From Plutella xylostella (taxonomy: Eukaryota; Arthropoda; Insecta; Lepidoptera; Plutellidae): a DNA stretch of 64,000 bases. The notes beneath the pieces were generated by a model. The model saw only the letters and a program-made list of their open reading frames with translations. It searched no databases and was not told where the DNA came from. This document shows positions 22,338-33,791 of this stretch, in pieces. The stretch is from positions 8,928,001 through 8,992,000 of the forward strand of contig NC_064000.1 in NCBI RefSeq assembly GCF_932276165.1. The letters are read 5' to 3'. The number at the start of each line of letters is the position of its first letter. The first letter of the stretch is position 1. The position numbers and the translations under genes are program-made.

Positions 22338-22552
22338 ACTAGCTGTTGCCACGAGCTTCGCTTCATCTTAATTAGTTTTCCCGTGGGAATTCCGCGATAA
22401 AAAGCCTATGTGTTAATCCAGGGTGTCAGCTAACTCCATTCCAAATTTTATTAAAATCGGTTCAGCCGTTTTGACGTAAAGAAGTAACAAAGATACACAC
22501 AAACATACATACACACATACTCACAAACTTTCGCATTTATAATATTAAGTAA
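22338..22552 (+). repeat. Non-LTR retrotransposon 3' fragment
   Basis: The cleanest copy of the family in the window, from ACTAGCTGTTGCCACGAG through GGGTGTCAGCTAACTCC and CGGTTCAGCCGTTTTGACG to TCGCATTTATAATATTAAG. Confidence 0.75.
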
Positions 22553-23246
22553 AATCACGACTCACGACCATTGTATCGAATTTATTTTAATTACTTTATT
22601 TTATTCCTTAGCATGGCATCACTTGCTACTAAATTCAGGGATAACAAACCTTTTTAATCGATTTCAAATAAAAGATTCTCAATTCAGTAAGTACATAATA
22701 ATATGTTCGGTATGTAGGTATGTAAGATTATTGGAACTGCACCATATTCACCTATGACAATCCATTAAGCCTAATAAACAAATATGATTTTTTTAATTGT
22801 ATAAGTATGTTTATATGTTTGTTGGTATGTATGTTTGTCCACAAATATCTCGGAAACGATTCAAATCAAAAAAAATCAAAATCAAAAATATTTATTGCAG
22901 TACCATAAATTTCAAAAATATGAGTTGGCTGGGGCCTTCTTTTAAGTAAGAAATACCTGAACCAGAAGACCCCGCTCCTTAACATCCATCGCGTAATGGT
23001 AAAATAATAAAATATTTAACTTATGAATAATTGGATAATACTAACGATCTAATTTTTTTACAAAATTACCTTAGTACCTTATATTAATGCATTACTTATA
23101 AATGAATAGGTTGATTTATATTTGTTGTTAACATAATTATATAATTTTATTAGCATGCAAAATTAATTAACTAATTACCTAACGTAGATTAAAAAAATAT
23201 AAAATGTTGGTTGTTTATGGTATGTATGCAATGCATGCATGCATGC
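22553..23246. other. No gene seen; retrotransposon tail
   Basis: AT-rich sequence. Near 22865-22985 a run of AATCAAAAATATTTATTGCAG followed by a GC-richer part looks like a minus-strand LINE tail. No exon was recognised. Confidence 0.4.
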
Positions 23247-23515
<269 letters not shown>

Positions 23516-23651
23516 AATGTGTGAGTGTTTGGAGACATGAGTAAAACCTGTTTTTTATTGTATTAGTGATTCCGTTTCGTCATATGTTTTGGGTTGTAAC
23601 CAGAATTTAACTAGTTTTTTACGATTGATCCGATTGTTACAATTCTTTTTT

Positions 23652-23843
23652 AGGGTTCCGTACCTCAAAAGGAAAAAGTCCGTCTGTCTGTCACTTCCCT
23701 TTTTCTCAGAAACGGTTAAAGATATCAAGCTAATATTTCGTATGGATGTACATAATGATGAAATTAAAAGGAAAAATATCTCAGGTAAGTAGACTTGTAC
23801 GGAACCCTCAGTGCGCGAGTCAAACTGGCACTTGGCCGGTTTC
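23652..23843 (-). repeat. GGCCGGTTT repeat, inverted copy
   Basis: Read on the minus strand it begins AAACCGGCCAAGTGCCAG and ends ACGGAACCCTAAA. It faces a second copy at 24091-24886 in the opposite orientation. Confidence 0.65.
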
Positions 23844-23896
23844 TAATTGTTGAAATCCTATCGCGTTGTGATCGTTTTTTGATTTTTATAAACGTT

Positions 23897-24090
23897 ATGG
23901 AGCCACAACCTGGCCCTTCCCTGGAAGCAGCCCCATCTGACAGAGCACAAGAGTCAGACTTTCTCTCTCCCAGAAAGAAGCGTCCCCGTGGTTCTTTTGC
24001 CCCTAACGTAAAGACTCTCATTCTAAATATAAAAAAATATAATATAGTAAATTGTCCGGATACAACTGATGTTCAGACTCGTATTGAAAT
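23897..24090 (+). pseudogene. Short open reading fragment between two inverted repeats
   Basis: An ATG at 23897 opens about 64 codons that begin MEPQPGPSLEAAPSDRAQ, with a basic patch (SPRKKRPRG) near residue 25. The fragment runs straight into the next repeat, so any original C-terminus is lost. The basic patch and the hydrophobic run after it resemble the start of DNA-binding transposase-like proteins, but I cannot name a family. Confidence 0.3.
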
Positions 24091-24886
24091 AAAAAACCGG
24101 CCAAGTGCGAGTCGGGCTCGCGCACAAAGGGTTCCGTAGCAGCAAAATTACAGTTAAATCAACCTATCTCAAAAACTATAAGAGATACTTTGATCAAACC
24201 AAAAATCGTTGAAAGAGTTAATTAGCATGCATCACCTCTATTTTTTTTAGAATTTTATACCCCGTAGTTATAAAAATAGAGGGGGGGACATACTTTTTAC
24301 GACTTTGAGAGCTGATATCTCAAAAACCGTTCACTTTAAGAAAAATGTTTTTTAGAAAACTTTATATCATTTTAAAAGACCTTTCCATTGATACCCCACA
24401 CGGGTATGTACGGTGGCCTGCGCCTAAAAGTATACAGGCGGAGTTTTTAAAATAGCGATCTCAAGCTCACATGCTGCTCAAGCACATCCACATAAACACC
24501 ACTGCTACGCACATCACACACAACACGTCCCCGGATTTATAACAGATGTAGCTGGTCCCTTCATCATCAGGGATCGCTATTTTAAAAACTCCGCCTGTAT
24601 ACTTTTAGGCGCAGGCCACCGTACATCGAAAAAAAAAATTTCATCCCTCAGTTACATGTATGGGGGGCCCCACCCCCAATTCTTTTTTTTACTATTTAGT
24701 GTCATATTTTTGTAGCGGTTCATACAACACATATTCCCATCAAATTTCATCACTGTAGTACTTATAGTTTCCGAGTAAATCGGCTGTGACAGACGGACAG
24801 ACGGACAGACGGACAGACGGACAGACGGACATGACGAAACTATAAGGGTTCCGTTTTTGCCATTTTGGCTACGGAACCCTAAAAAG
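24091..24886 (+). repeat. GGCCGGTTT repeat, with inserted MITE
   Basis: It starts AAACCGGCCAAGTGCGAG and ends GGCTACGGAACCCTAAAA. A tandem run of the 8-mer GACGGACA lies at about 24788-24832. The 217-bp MITE at 24408-24624 interrupts it. Confidence 0.7.
24408..24624. mobile_element. MITE with ~55-bp perfect TIRs, copy 2
   Basis: Same ends as 11811-12027 with the internal core in opposite orientation. It is nested in the repeat at 24091-24886. Confidence 0.9.
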
Positions 24887-25254
24887 TACCCAGCCAAAAA
24901 AAGGTTTGTGATCTCTGACATGTCAAAAATTAATAACTGTCAGAATTCCGTGGGATTAAAAATTAGAGATTAGAGTATAAATTATCGTGTGTAAGAAGAT
25001 TAACACCTTTGACCAGTCTTTCGGAAATTGTTGGTTTAAGTAGTATTTTCCTAATCCAATTTTACATGTAGGTACAATATTAATTGAATTATATGCGTTA
25101 GTACTATTATTATTGTTACTGAACAATGTTAGCAATAATTAATGCTATATAACATTAGTATGCCAAGTTTCTTAGTAACTATAGTCCAGCTCCTTCACCC
25201 CTTCCCATCACCAGTGTTGATCGGCGACAAGCTAAAAAGTTTTGTCTCATTTTT

Positions 25255-26054
25255 AACCGACTTCAAAAAAAGGAGGAGGTTCTCAATTCGTCGGGATCTT
25301 TTTTTTTTTTTTTTTTATATTTTTTTTTATGTATGTTCACCGATTACTCCGCCGCTTATGAACCGATTTTGAAAATTCTTTTTTTGTTGTATTGGGTTGA
25401 GCTCCCAGGTGGTCCCATTTTTTTTTTCAGAATTTTATCTCACCCCCAAGGGTGGGTAAAGGGGTAAAAACAGGGTATGAATTTCCATTTTGGGCACATA
25501 TTAACCGATTCTAATGAAATTAAGAACGTAAATATAGTTCTTATAACAAAAAAATATGATGGTGACCTTGAGCTGATTTGATGATGGAAACGGAAGGCAG
25601 TCAGGGGAACTCCTCAACGGTATATAGCAACTACTTCGTGTTTAGGCTTGAATGATTCGTATTGATTAGTAGGACTTTTTGGTATCATTTGCACCTTACT
25701 TTTGATTGAAAATTATTACAAATAAACTAAAAACTATTAAATAAAATAATAATTAAAAAAATTAAAAACCGACTTCAAAAAACCACTAAAATGTAAGAAA
25801 TAATTTAAGGTTTACACAAATTCTACTCGTATGTGACAGTACAAATATACCTAAGCAGGAACTGTTCTTTTTTGAAGTTGGTGCCATATTTCTTCAGATT
25901 ACTTTGTCACCGCACCAACATCAAAAAAGAACAGTTCCTGCTTAGGTATATTTGTACTGTCTCATACGAGTAGAATTTGTGTAAACCTTAAATTATTTCT
26001 TACATTTTAGTGGTTTTTTGAAGTCGGTTTTTTAATTTTTTTAATTATTATTTT
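25255..26054. mobile_element. TIR element with CCGACTTCAAAAA ends and a long terminal hairpin
   Basis: It starts TTTTAACCGACTTCAAAAA followed by GGAGGAGGTTCTCAATTCG. Its far end is a hairpin with arms at 25744-25883 and 25913-26053, about 140 bases each with only a few mismatches and a 29-base loop. The CCGACTTCAAAAA motif occurs at both arm ends. Fragments of the same family lie at 2720-2800, 12862-12935 and 46567-46624. Confidence 0.7.
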
Positions 26055-26880
26055 TCGGTAAACATTTCATTTTGGGTCTTTTAATTTTTGACAAATCTTC
26101 CTACTCTACAATTAAAATTTATTTCCTGAGTCAGCAAATAGCTTTACTTTACACGGAGAATCTCCAATAAAATACCAACAAGGATAATTTAAAAAGCAAG
26201 GACGCGCAATATCCGGTTTTCCTCCGAGTTTACAAAACGATCGTGAACCGTAATAACGTCTTAAATTTATTTACCTCCACTGCCTTACATACCTAGCTGA
26301 ATTATAATCTACTGAACAATCACAGCACATACAACATTTAAGCCACTCGTCTTAACACTAAAGAAAACAACAGTAATTCATCAACAAATTACGCGGCAAC
26401 CTGTAGATTCCAAATTTGAAATGCAACTTTTTAATCCGCCGATTGCGACAGTTCACAGTGCAAGCGGCCAGTGTTTTGTTTTTTATTTCTTTTTTGCAGC
26501 AAGAGGTTTAAGTTTAAGAATGGAAGGAGGTTGGTTGAAGGTATTTGTGAGGAAGGGGCGTGAGGTGCGCCCCTCGCGGAGGTCCAGGCGGCACTGGCGC
26601 GGGTGGCAACGGCCCTGCGGATAGCGGTCGTCGGATCGGTCGCCCGATCAGTCGGTAAATACGTTGCGTACTGCGACTTGCGTAGATCGCCCGCGGAGAT
26701 ATTTGTAACGTCTATGATAGTGATAAATGGTTGTGATTTGATTGTGAATGTCTTTGCATGGGTGTGACTGACAATGCTAAGTATGTACATTTATATGTAT
26801 AAGGTGTGAAAAGACTAGAACTCTTTAAGGTTATGTACCAAATGTTGGTGGTTTTGTTTATTTCATTTTAGATTAAGCCA
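26055..26880. other. No gene recognised; GC-rich patch
   Basis: The patch at 26540-26700 is GC-rich in an otherwise AT-rich area and could be a promoter or untranslated first exon. It has no convincing start codon with a splice donor, so no gene is called. Confidence 0.3.
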
Positions 26881-26884
26881 TCCT

Positions 26885-27060
26885 ACTATGTAGGTAATGT
26901 AAGAAGATCTCAATTAGATAGATAGATAGAGTACTCTTTATTTGTACACCAATAAATAATTAACAATTTTACATAGACACTTAAATAGGGTACAAAAGGC
27001 GGTCTTATCGCTTATAGCGATCTCTTCCAGACAACCTTTGGATGGATGGACTAAAGATAT
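26885..27060 (-). repeat. LINE 3' tail
   Basis: A GATAGATAGATAG run and AGTACTCTTTATTTG precede a conserved stretch (AAAGGCGGTCTTATCGC and GATCTCTTCCAGACAACC). It reads as a minus-strand retrotransposon tail. Confidence 0.5.
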
Positions 27061-27640
27061 AAAAGGGTACAGTGTACTTACTCAAGGAATATAGTTTTTA
27101 TTTAATATTATCTAACTACACACTAAATATAAGCAAAAAAAATAATAAAAAAAATACACACAAGTACATACGACTACTACATTTATTATAATACACAATT
27201 ATATACAATATAATAAATGATTAGCTGAAAGAAATAATGAGATTTTTATAACAAATGTGACCTTACAAAGATTGATAAGAACATGTACCCCGAGCCCTCC
27301 CATAATTCACAAGATAACCATTTGGACAAATCGAAAAATGCGGCTAAAACGATAAAAATGCTTCAAGACAAAATCAAAACTAATATACGTTTGACTATGC
27401 ACTCTAACAGTGCAGTGTAAAGTTGATTTTTGTTTGGCAAGTCCCTCCTCTGGCTAGATAGTCTAATTTATTTGTTCACTGTAAAATATTCGGGTAGAAT
27501 TATTTAGCAGTAAATTTTGACAGCCAAATCTAGGCTTTGTGGAGATAAGTGTATGAAAAGTAAAGTAGTTAAGCCTTTACTTTGAGGGTTCCGTTCCGAG
27601 AATATTTTGGAATAGAAAACACAAGTGGATTTAGATTTTC
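27061..27640. other. No gene seen
   Basis: AT-rich sequence with no exon, RNA gene or clear repeat recognised. Confidence 0.4.
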
Positions 27641-27790
27641 CTCACGGGTTTTTGCCTTAAGAGCACAACATAGTGTAGCTGTACAAAACTTAAATAGAAA
27701 ATAATTAACTGATTACATTACTTACAGGAATTTAACCCACTGCCTCTCGAATGATAGGACGAGGCCTTATCCGTTACGCCACCACGTTTA
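27640..27790 (-). repeat. Degenerate family 2 SINE
   Basis: The head region (CTCGAATGATAGGACGAGGC) and a weak central motif (TTTTCCTCACGGGTTTTTGCC) are recognisable. The 3' end is lost. Confidence 0.6.
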
Positions 27791-27883
27791 TATAAGGCAA
27801 TTGTATTAATTAAATAAAACGGAATAAGTACACAATTGCCTTCCCTCTTAAGTCATAACTTTTGGCAATCTAATATATCCTAA

Positions 27884-28261
27884 GTGTCAATTCAGACGTA
27901 CCACAACCACACCACAGCCACAACCACACCACAACCACGCCGTGTGGTCGGGCGTATATTTTGTATTGAAAATGAATAGTCCAATTCACACGTGCCACAT
28001 TTTGCCGTTGTTATCGACCACATCGCTTCGGCAACGCCGCCACGTGGCGGCGGCACCGCGGCCACCTCCTCTCCCTATTAACTGCATACGACCACATGGT
28101 TACCACATCGCAACGACAGCGACAACACAACCCCATCGACATTTTGTCACTGCCACAACGCAACTGCAAAAAGCCGCTGTCACACTATTCACACGTAACC
28201 ACAGCTTGACCACATTATGTCGCTGCGACGTGGTGTGGTTGTGGTACGTGTGAATTGACGC
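27884..28261. mobile_element. MITE with TWA target duplication, copy 2
   Basis: Nearly identical to 20677-21082, with a 20-30-base internal deletion. The flanks are TAA on the left and TTA on the right, so the target duplication is imperfect or partly mutated. Confidence 0.88.
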
Positions 28262-28794
28262 TTACTAATTACCAATGTATATATACCCTTTTATAAAACC
28301 TTGTATATGCATACATTGCTTGGGCACTATTTACAGCCTAATTCCGAAATTCTCCAAGCTCGTAACTCTTATACTGATGTATGCGTGGAGCAGGCAGGTC
28401 ATTGACCCCTCTAGATTCTCTCAATCTGCCATTCTTCTTTACTCGAGCTTCTTATAAGAACGTCATTTAAGTTTTGTGCCAATCTGCAATATTTCTTCAT
28501 GCGACGCCATTTTTTATTTTGCAAATAAATGAAATGTCAGGACTGAGTTATGGTAAGTTATGGTCACGTTATGGTAATGTACTCAGATGATACAAAACTT
28601 TTATTTTAAAATTAATATGCATTATATTAGTATGTAGATTATAAACATACCCCCGAATTAATAGAGCTTTTTCTCTTTGTGAATTTTTTTACTGATACAA
28701 ACAGTCAAAACTAGTTTGTAGTGTGTTTCAAAGTAATTTGTCAACCTCCTCTAAACTAAAAATACGGTCTATGAATTTATGGGTTAATTTATAC
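28262..28794. other. No gene seen
   Basis: AT-rich sequence with no recognisable exon or repeat. Confidence 0.4.
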
Positions 28795-29057
28795 AGGGTG
28801 TTGCAAAAAGGGTATACCAAGCCGAAACCTACATGTGCAGCATGGTATATCTAAGCCCGAAACTGAAATCAGAATTTGAAAATTCGCGAAAAAAAATTTC
28901 ATTTTCCATAGAAACTTTGTTAGTCACGTGACTTTTTACTATGGAAAATGAATTTTTTTTTTCGCGAATTTCCAAATTCTGATTTCAGTTTCGGGCTTAG
29001 ATATACCATGCTGCACATGTAGGTTTCGGCTTGGTATACCAATTTTGCAACACCCTT
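28795..29057. mobile_element. Hairpin MITE, AGGGTGTTGCAAAA family, copy 1
   Basis: Arms of about 115 bases run from AGGGTGTTGCAAAAAGGG and meet at a centre around TCACGTGACT. Other members are 41147-41342 (degenerate), 44853-45125 and 45776-45953; the last two are in the protease-homologue gene. Confidence 0.9.
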
Positions 29058-29408
29058 TGATAAGTTCATTTTCGATAACATAGTGTATCTACTAAGTTTT
29101 AGAGTGGATTTATTTGGGTCACGGTTTGAGTAAACAAGTAAATTAGTTTGCTATTTCTGTTACAAAGCTCATTGTTGATTAGTAGTCATGAACATTATCG
29201 ATACTGAAATGGCAATCATTATCAATGATTTACTGGAAACTAATATCCTAACTGTGTATTGCTATTGTGTTAAGTATTTTAATTTATTAGGCTCAAAATA
29301 CAATGATTACACGATGAATTAAAATAAAATAGAAAAACAATGTCACTTAAAGAATTACAAAATAAAATTAATTAACAAATAAACATGCAAAATAACAAAA
29401 TACTTCAC

Positions 29409-29630
29409 CTAATCAAAAAGACCTCCTCTTATCGTACCTGGCTCAAAGGTTCCCATAATGCTGGCTGCATTGCCTCGCTGTATGGCTAGGGTGATTCTTT
29501 GAGCCAGATACGATCCCGAGCGTCGGTCTTGGCCTCGCTCCCTGAGGCGTCGGCTGAGGCTCGACAAAAACTGTTTTGCCTCAAAACCCCACACTCCCGT
29601 TTTTTCGACGGCAAAAGGCACAAATATATA
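29409..29630 (-). pseudogene. Non-LTR retrotransposon ORF C-terminal fragment
   Basis: About 70 codons with the pattern VEKTGVWGFEAKQFLSSL, then LAQRITLAIQRGNAASI, then a stop. The same module appears on the plus strand at 57637-57963 (LETTGVWGHDGM and LMQRISLAVQRGNASS). From memory this block follows the reverse transcriptase in many invertebrate repeat proteins; the clade is not assigned. The N-terminal part is missing. Confidence 0.55.
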
Positions 29631-29799
29631 GGTTAACTAGTACTTTGTATGATGTGTTTTAGACTTTTTACTTACCGTGTCGAAATAACATGTAATAGTA
29701 ACATCTAACAACCAATCATAAATAAATTGGCAGCTTTTTAATCTACTTCGACAAGGTACGTAGGTAAATGTTACGTGTTTATAGCGATAATTGTAACTG

Positions 29800-30090
29800 A
29801 TTTCGTATCGGTGTAATGGATAAGATCTCGTGGCTTCGAATCCTACCATTTCGATTTACTTAATTTACATATTAATTTCATTAAAAATAAAAAATAAATG
29901 TACAATTATTATGCCTCGTTCTCTTATGGTGAAGGATAACATAATGAGAAAACGTGCACATCTAGATTCTAGATACCCCAGTGTGCCCCAGGGTTTTATA
30001 CTCATTTCAAAAATGGCGATACGGCTACCTCTGAACCCTTCAAGGAAGGAATACAGTCGTGAGCATACATAAATACTATCATGTATGTAT
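29800..30090 (+). repeat. Diverged tRNA-derived SINE
   Basis: The head CGGTGTAATGGATAAG with TTCGAATCC resembles the family 2 head. The central motif is reduced (GGTGAAGGATAACATAATG), and the 3' end GTCGTGAGCATAC matches other members. Confidence 0.55.
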
Positions 30091-30938
30091 CTATTTATTT
30101 AAACTAACTCTAGATCCTTATCCTTAGCCAGGTGTTCAACAAGAACACAAGTTACAACGGCCACTTGTTTGATTTGACGTCTGCGAAAATACGCAGTAGA
30201 CTGTCGACTCAACTAGTCCGTCGATCATTTCGTATTTGCGTAGACTGGTCGACCAACCAATCGGGAAACAGTGACGGTGCGGTGATAAGCGATTGTATAG
30301 AGCGATAGAAGCGTGCTGAATTTACTATTCAACATAAGCAAATTATGTTCATATTAAATATAAATTTTAACTCAAACAAACGTAAATAAACAGTTTTCGT
30401 ACTTGTTAATAAACTATTATTCAAATCAAACAAAGGTAGGTAAGTAGATATGGCTATTTGATTGTAATAATAATATAATAATATAATAAGATGATTATTA
30501 TTTAGACGCGGTTTCTCTATTCATTTATGAAAATACGTTCCGTGCCGATGATGATGATGATAATGATGATTGGTCCGATCGATTTCGGCCATGACGACCA
30601 CTTCGACCCCTAGTTCTGTTGGCGCGCGTGCCGATACCCTTACCTTAAAACTAGGATAAAACAAAAGTACCTACCTATACTTAATACATTTTCACTGATC
30701 TTGCTTTTATTTATTTAATTCTTTATTGTACCATGTTGTTTGGTTTCAGTTTGATAATTAACAAGAATTCGGATTGTTTTATTCATTCGAACACAATGTG
30801 TAATGTATTTCAATCCTGAAAATGTTTTATTGATGCATAGAATTGTGGAACAAAAGGTATACATTGCTTTTCGCTGTAAAACACTGTAATTTTTTTTTTA
30901 GTTTAATTTGATAGTTATGGTATTAAAAGCGAGGTATT
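30091..30938. other. No gene seen
   Basis: AT-rich sequence with a short GATGAT run near 30550. No exon was recognised. Confidence 0.4.
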
Positions 30939-30939
30939 G

Positions 30940-31340
30940 AAGCGTCCGTAGTCGAGCGGGTCTCAGTGATCGTAACTGATCGCTGGGGTTAAGCAACAAC
31001 TGACCCGGTCAGCCATTGGATGGGTGACCAATTTCAAGTGGTGCTTTTCTGGACGCTTCCGTGCTTCGGACGGCACGTTAAGCCGTGGGTCCCGGTTGCT
31101 GCTTCGGCAGCAGTCGTTAAGCCTAGTCAGAGGCCTTCGGGCGGTTTGAAAAAAATCTGACAGTCGGGTGGACCACTTACCCGACATCTCTCTCAAGCAC
31201 AAGCTTGCTTGTGTTGGGGTCCACCAACCCGCACTTGGCCAGCGTGGTGGACTAAGCCTAAAACCCTTCCTTCATTGGAAGGAGACCCGTGCCTCAGCAG
31301 TGGGGATGTAATGAGTCGTGATGATGTGATGATGGTATTA
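30940..31340 (+). mobile_element. 5S-rRNA-derived SINE
   Basis: The first ~110 bases resemble 5S rRNA: CTGATCGCTGGGGTTAAGC, GGTCAGCCATTGGATGGG and TGACC correspond to its internal promoter and 3' half. A unique body ends with AAGGAGACCCGTGCC, CAGCAGTGGGG and a GATGATGTGATGATG tail. 3' ends of the same family occur at 2375-2500 and 12513-12625 (minus strand), 48638-48740 and 56030-56095. The head is too diverged and fused to be a real 5S gene. Confidence 0.85.
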
Positions 31341-31465
31341 AAAGGGTCTTTTGTGTGCATAGTATTTTTTAGCTCGTAAACTGGCTGAACTATCATTTGT
31401 CTATAAAAATATCATTGCAGATTAGCTTCGGTTGTTGATTGTTTAAAGTATAAATAAGTGTTTTA

Positions 31466-31605
31466 GGGCCACTTGTTCCAACATATTAAATCTAGATTTA
31501 GTGTTAAATCTCAATTTAGTGTCAAATTTTATATGGATTGACGTTTCTTAAATCGAGATTTGACACTAAATCTAGATTTAAATTAAATGTTTCTGCAAGT
31601 GGCCC
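31466..31605. mobile_element. 140-bp MITE with TTA target duplication
   Basis: Ends GGGCCACTTG and CAAGTGGCCC lie between TTA at 31463-31465 and 31606-31608. Internal arms repeat AATCTAGATTTAGTG. The ends resemble those of 36599-38047. Confidence 0.88.
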
Positions 31606-31794
31606 TTAATGCTTTTTTCCATAATTCAGCTTCACGGAATCAGTCAGCAACTAACGATTACCTGACTGACAATTCATAGTCTAGATAGTCTAGATCTAGC
31701 CACCACCTCGTCTCGAGGAAGAAGCTACCGAGGTACCGACTGTCTGCACGGAGAGACCACAACGACCTAACCAACGTTAAAACCCTACCCTCAA

Positions 31795-31980
31795 CACAAA
31801 AAGTCGCATTATTTTTGAACGGCTAAGCTGATTTTGATAAAATATGGCTAAGAACACTCGAAGTAACATCACCTAACACCAAAAAACGAAAATCGGTTTA
31901 GCCGTTTGGGTGCTACGCTACAGACAGATACACAGGCACGTCAAATTTACACCAATCTTTTTCCGTCGAAGGTTAAAAAG
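31795..31980 (+). repeat. Probable LINE-like repeat fragment
   Basis: It contains AAATCGGTTTAGCCGTTTGG and TACGCTACAGACAGATACAC, typical of insect non-LTR 3' fragments. Ends are indistinct. Confidence 0.4.
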
Positions 31981-32237
31981 TATTTGTTAGTCTCATTTTT
32001 CCCTCGTACGTCCCACCGGAAGTGATCCAATTTAAACAAATCCTTATTCCGCACCGGAAGCCGATTTGTCGCTGCAATGTGCGTGATCAATCATTTACTG
32101 CTGTCCTTCACTGCGAGCACAGAGCTTTATGTCACTGGATATTTTTAACACTGAAAGGATTTTTTATTTGATTGATTGTAATGTGATAAAAGTATATCTA
32201 TGAGGGAAGTGTTTTCTATATAATAAAAAAATACACT

Positions 32238-32454
32238 TATAGTGCCACAAACTTATCTATTCCGGTGACAGCTCAAATAAATCTCTAATATTTCTTAATT
32301 CTATAAGATTTTAAGTTTGCTCGTATTGTTATTTCGCTCTTGCGGTGATAATAAACCCATCTAATGTTTTAAAATATACAATTCATTAGCAAGTAATGAG
32401 ATATGGATCAATTAAGTTCGCTGTCACCGGAACAGATAAGTTTGTGGCACTATA
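32238..32454. mobile_element. MITE with TATAGTGCCACAAACTTATC ends
   Basis: Inverted ends of about 35 bases, continuing into GTGACAGC, with TA at the borders. The interior is AT-rich and non-coding. Confidence 0.85.
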
Positions 32455-32514
32455 CCAGCAATGAAAAAGTTCCACCTGTCATATTATGTCACAAGAACTT
32501 TTTCGTTGCTCGTG
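32455..32514. mobile_element. Miniature Tc1-like deletion derivative
   Basis: CAGCAATGAAAAAGTTCCAC and GAACTTTTTCGTTGCTCG form an inverted pair whose motif matches the terminal repeats of the Tc1-like element at 58862-60452. It directly abuts the previous MITE. Confidence 0.55.
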
Positions 32515-32639
32515 AGTGCATTTATTAATATGAATAAATCTTTTTGCTGAACTGTAAAAGTAAAATAGTTTATCTTACAAAACAGTAACACAGAAGACTT
32601 CCGGTCTTCCTTTGTATGCTGCAAGCGATCTTTGATTCC

Positions 32640-32740
32640 AGCTTCTATTTTCGTAGGCATGCTACGTTGTAGTACGTGCTACGCCGTAGCGCTACGCCGT
32701 AGCTTCGTAGCATGGGCTACGATATTCTCGTAGTATATTT
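32640..32740. repeat. CTACG/CGTAG palindromic cluster
   Basis: About 100 bases with repeated GCTACG and CGTAGC units (for example GCTACGCCGTAGCGCTACG), able to fold on itself many ways. Confidence 0.7.
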
Positions 32741-33675
32741 TATTTCAAGAACCTTACTAGAACTGAACAGTAAGTTATAAGTCATAAAAGTCATTTATTC
32801 ATAATGATATGATGACATGTCAAACTTTAAATAATAATATAATAATAACATAATATATAATTACCAATAATTAATTACTTTTAGTAGATATAAAATAGTA
32901 ATGTCAATAGAAACTCATGTGAGTTAGTCACAGTACGCCATTAATGAACTATGTATCTATTAATTGAAATTTCGAACGACTGATACTACATAGTAAAAAT
33001 GAATGGGACTTCAAGACAATTTTGTTATGTCTGAAAGTCAAAAATGTTACTAACATTCCTACATACAGGACATTCGGAACGATATCACAATTTTCTAAGT
33101 ATAAGTCAGTTTATTCTAAATGGTGTTGTAAAAAGGGTGCTTAGATATAACCTCCTGCAGGTTGACTGGTAGAGAATGCTCTTAGCATTAAGTCCACCTG
33201 ATTGTACATCTACTTTTGTAAATTGTGCAATAAAAGCATAAATAAATAAATAAATATATCATGCTGCATATTATTATTTGAACACCCGGTATACAAAAAA
33301 AGCGTAGCTAAAATAAAACTACTTTTTAATATATCTATTTTTGTATGATTTGTTGGCTATACAGTGTGGTAAATACAGTTCACGACGTGAGATAGAACCG
33401 GAAATGAAGCAAGCAACAATGGCGGCCGGAAGTACGTCATTAGCGCCGCGAGGAGGCTTTCAGCTCATTTCGTTACACCTCTCATGCATTACCATTCCAT
33501 TTTCACCTATTTAAGATAAACGGTTAGGTGCCATGAATCTTTTAAATCGTATTGCTTTTACCAGAAAATCACCCTTTAAACCCGCGTTTCTGTATATTTT
33601 TGTAATTTATTTTTCTATTATGTAAAGAAATAACCTTAAAGCAAAAAATTTCCTTTCACATGGGATATAAATATA
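32741..33675. other. No gene seen; LINE tail and GC patch
   Basis: Holds a plus-strand LINE tail at 33178-33255 (TTAAGTCCACCTGATTGTAC then AATAAATAAATAAAT). A GC-rich patch at 33390-33480 has two CCGGAA motifs, possibly a promoter, but no exon was found. Confidence 0.35.
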
Positions 33676-33791
33676 CCCCCTTATCAATTATAAAGTTTCT
33701 GGACGCTCTAACAATTGAACTGAATGTCCCTCTCTGACAATGAACAGTTCAATAGCTAGAGCGTCCAGTAACTTTTGTATGAATAAGGGGG
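33676..33791. mobile_element. 116-bp MITE with CCCCCTTAT ends
   Basis: Inverted ends CCCCCTTATCAATTATAAAG and the matching right arm enclose TGGACGCTCTA and TAGAGCGTCCA. Confidence 0.85.

Noticed and set aside
30940..31050. Possible 5S rRNA gene
   Set aside because: Too diverged and fused to a SINE body with a GATGATG tail; no 5S terminator follows.
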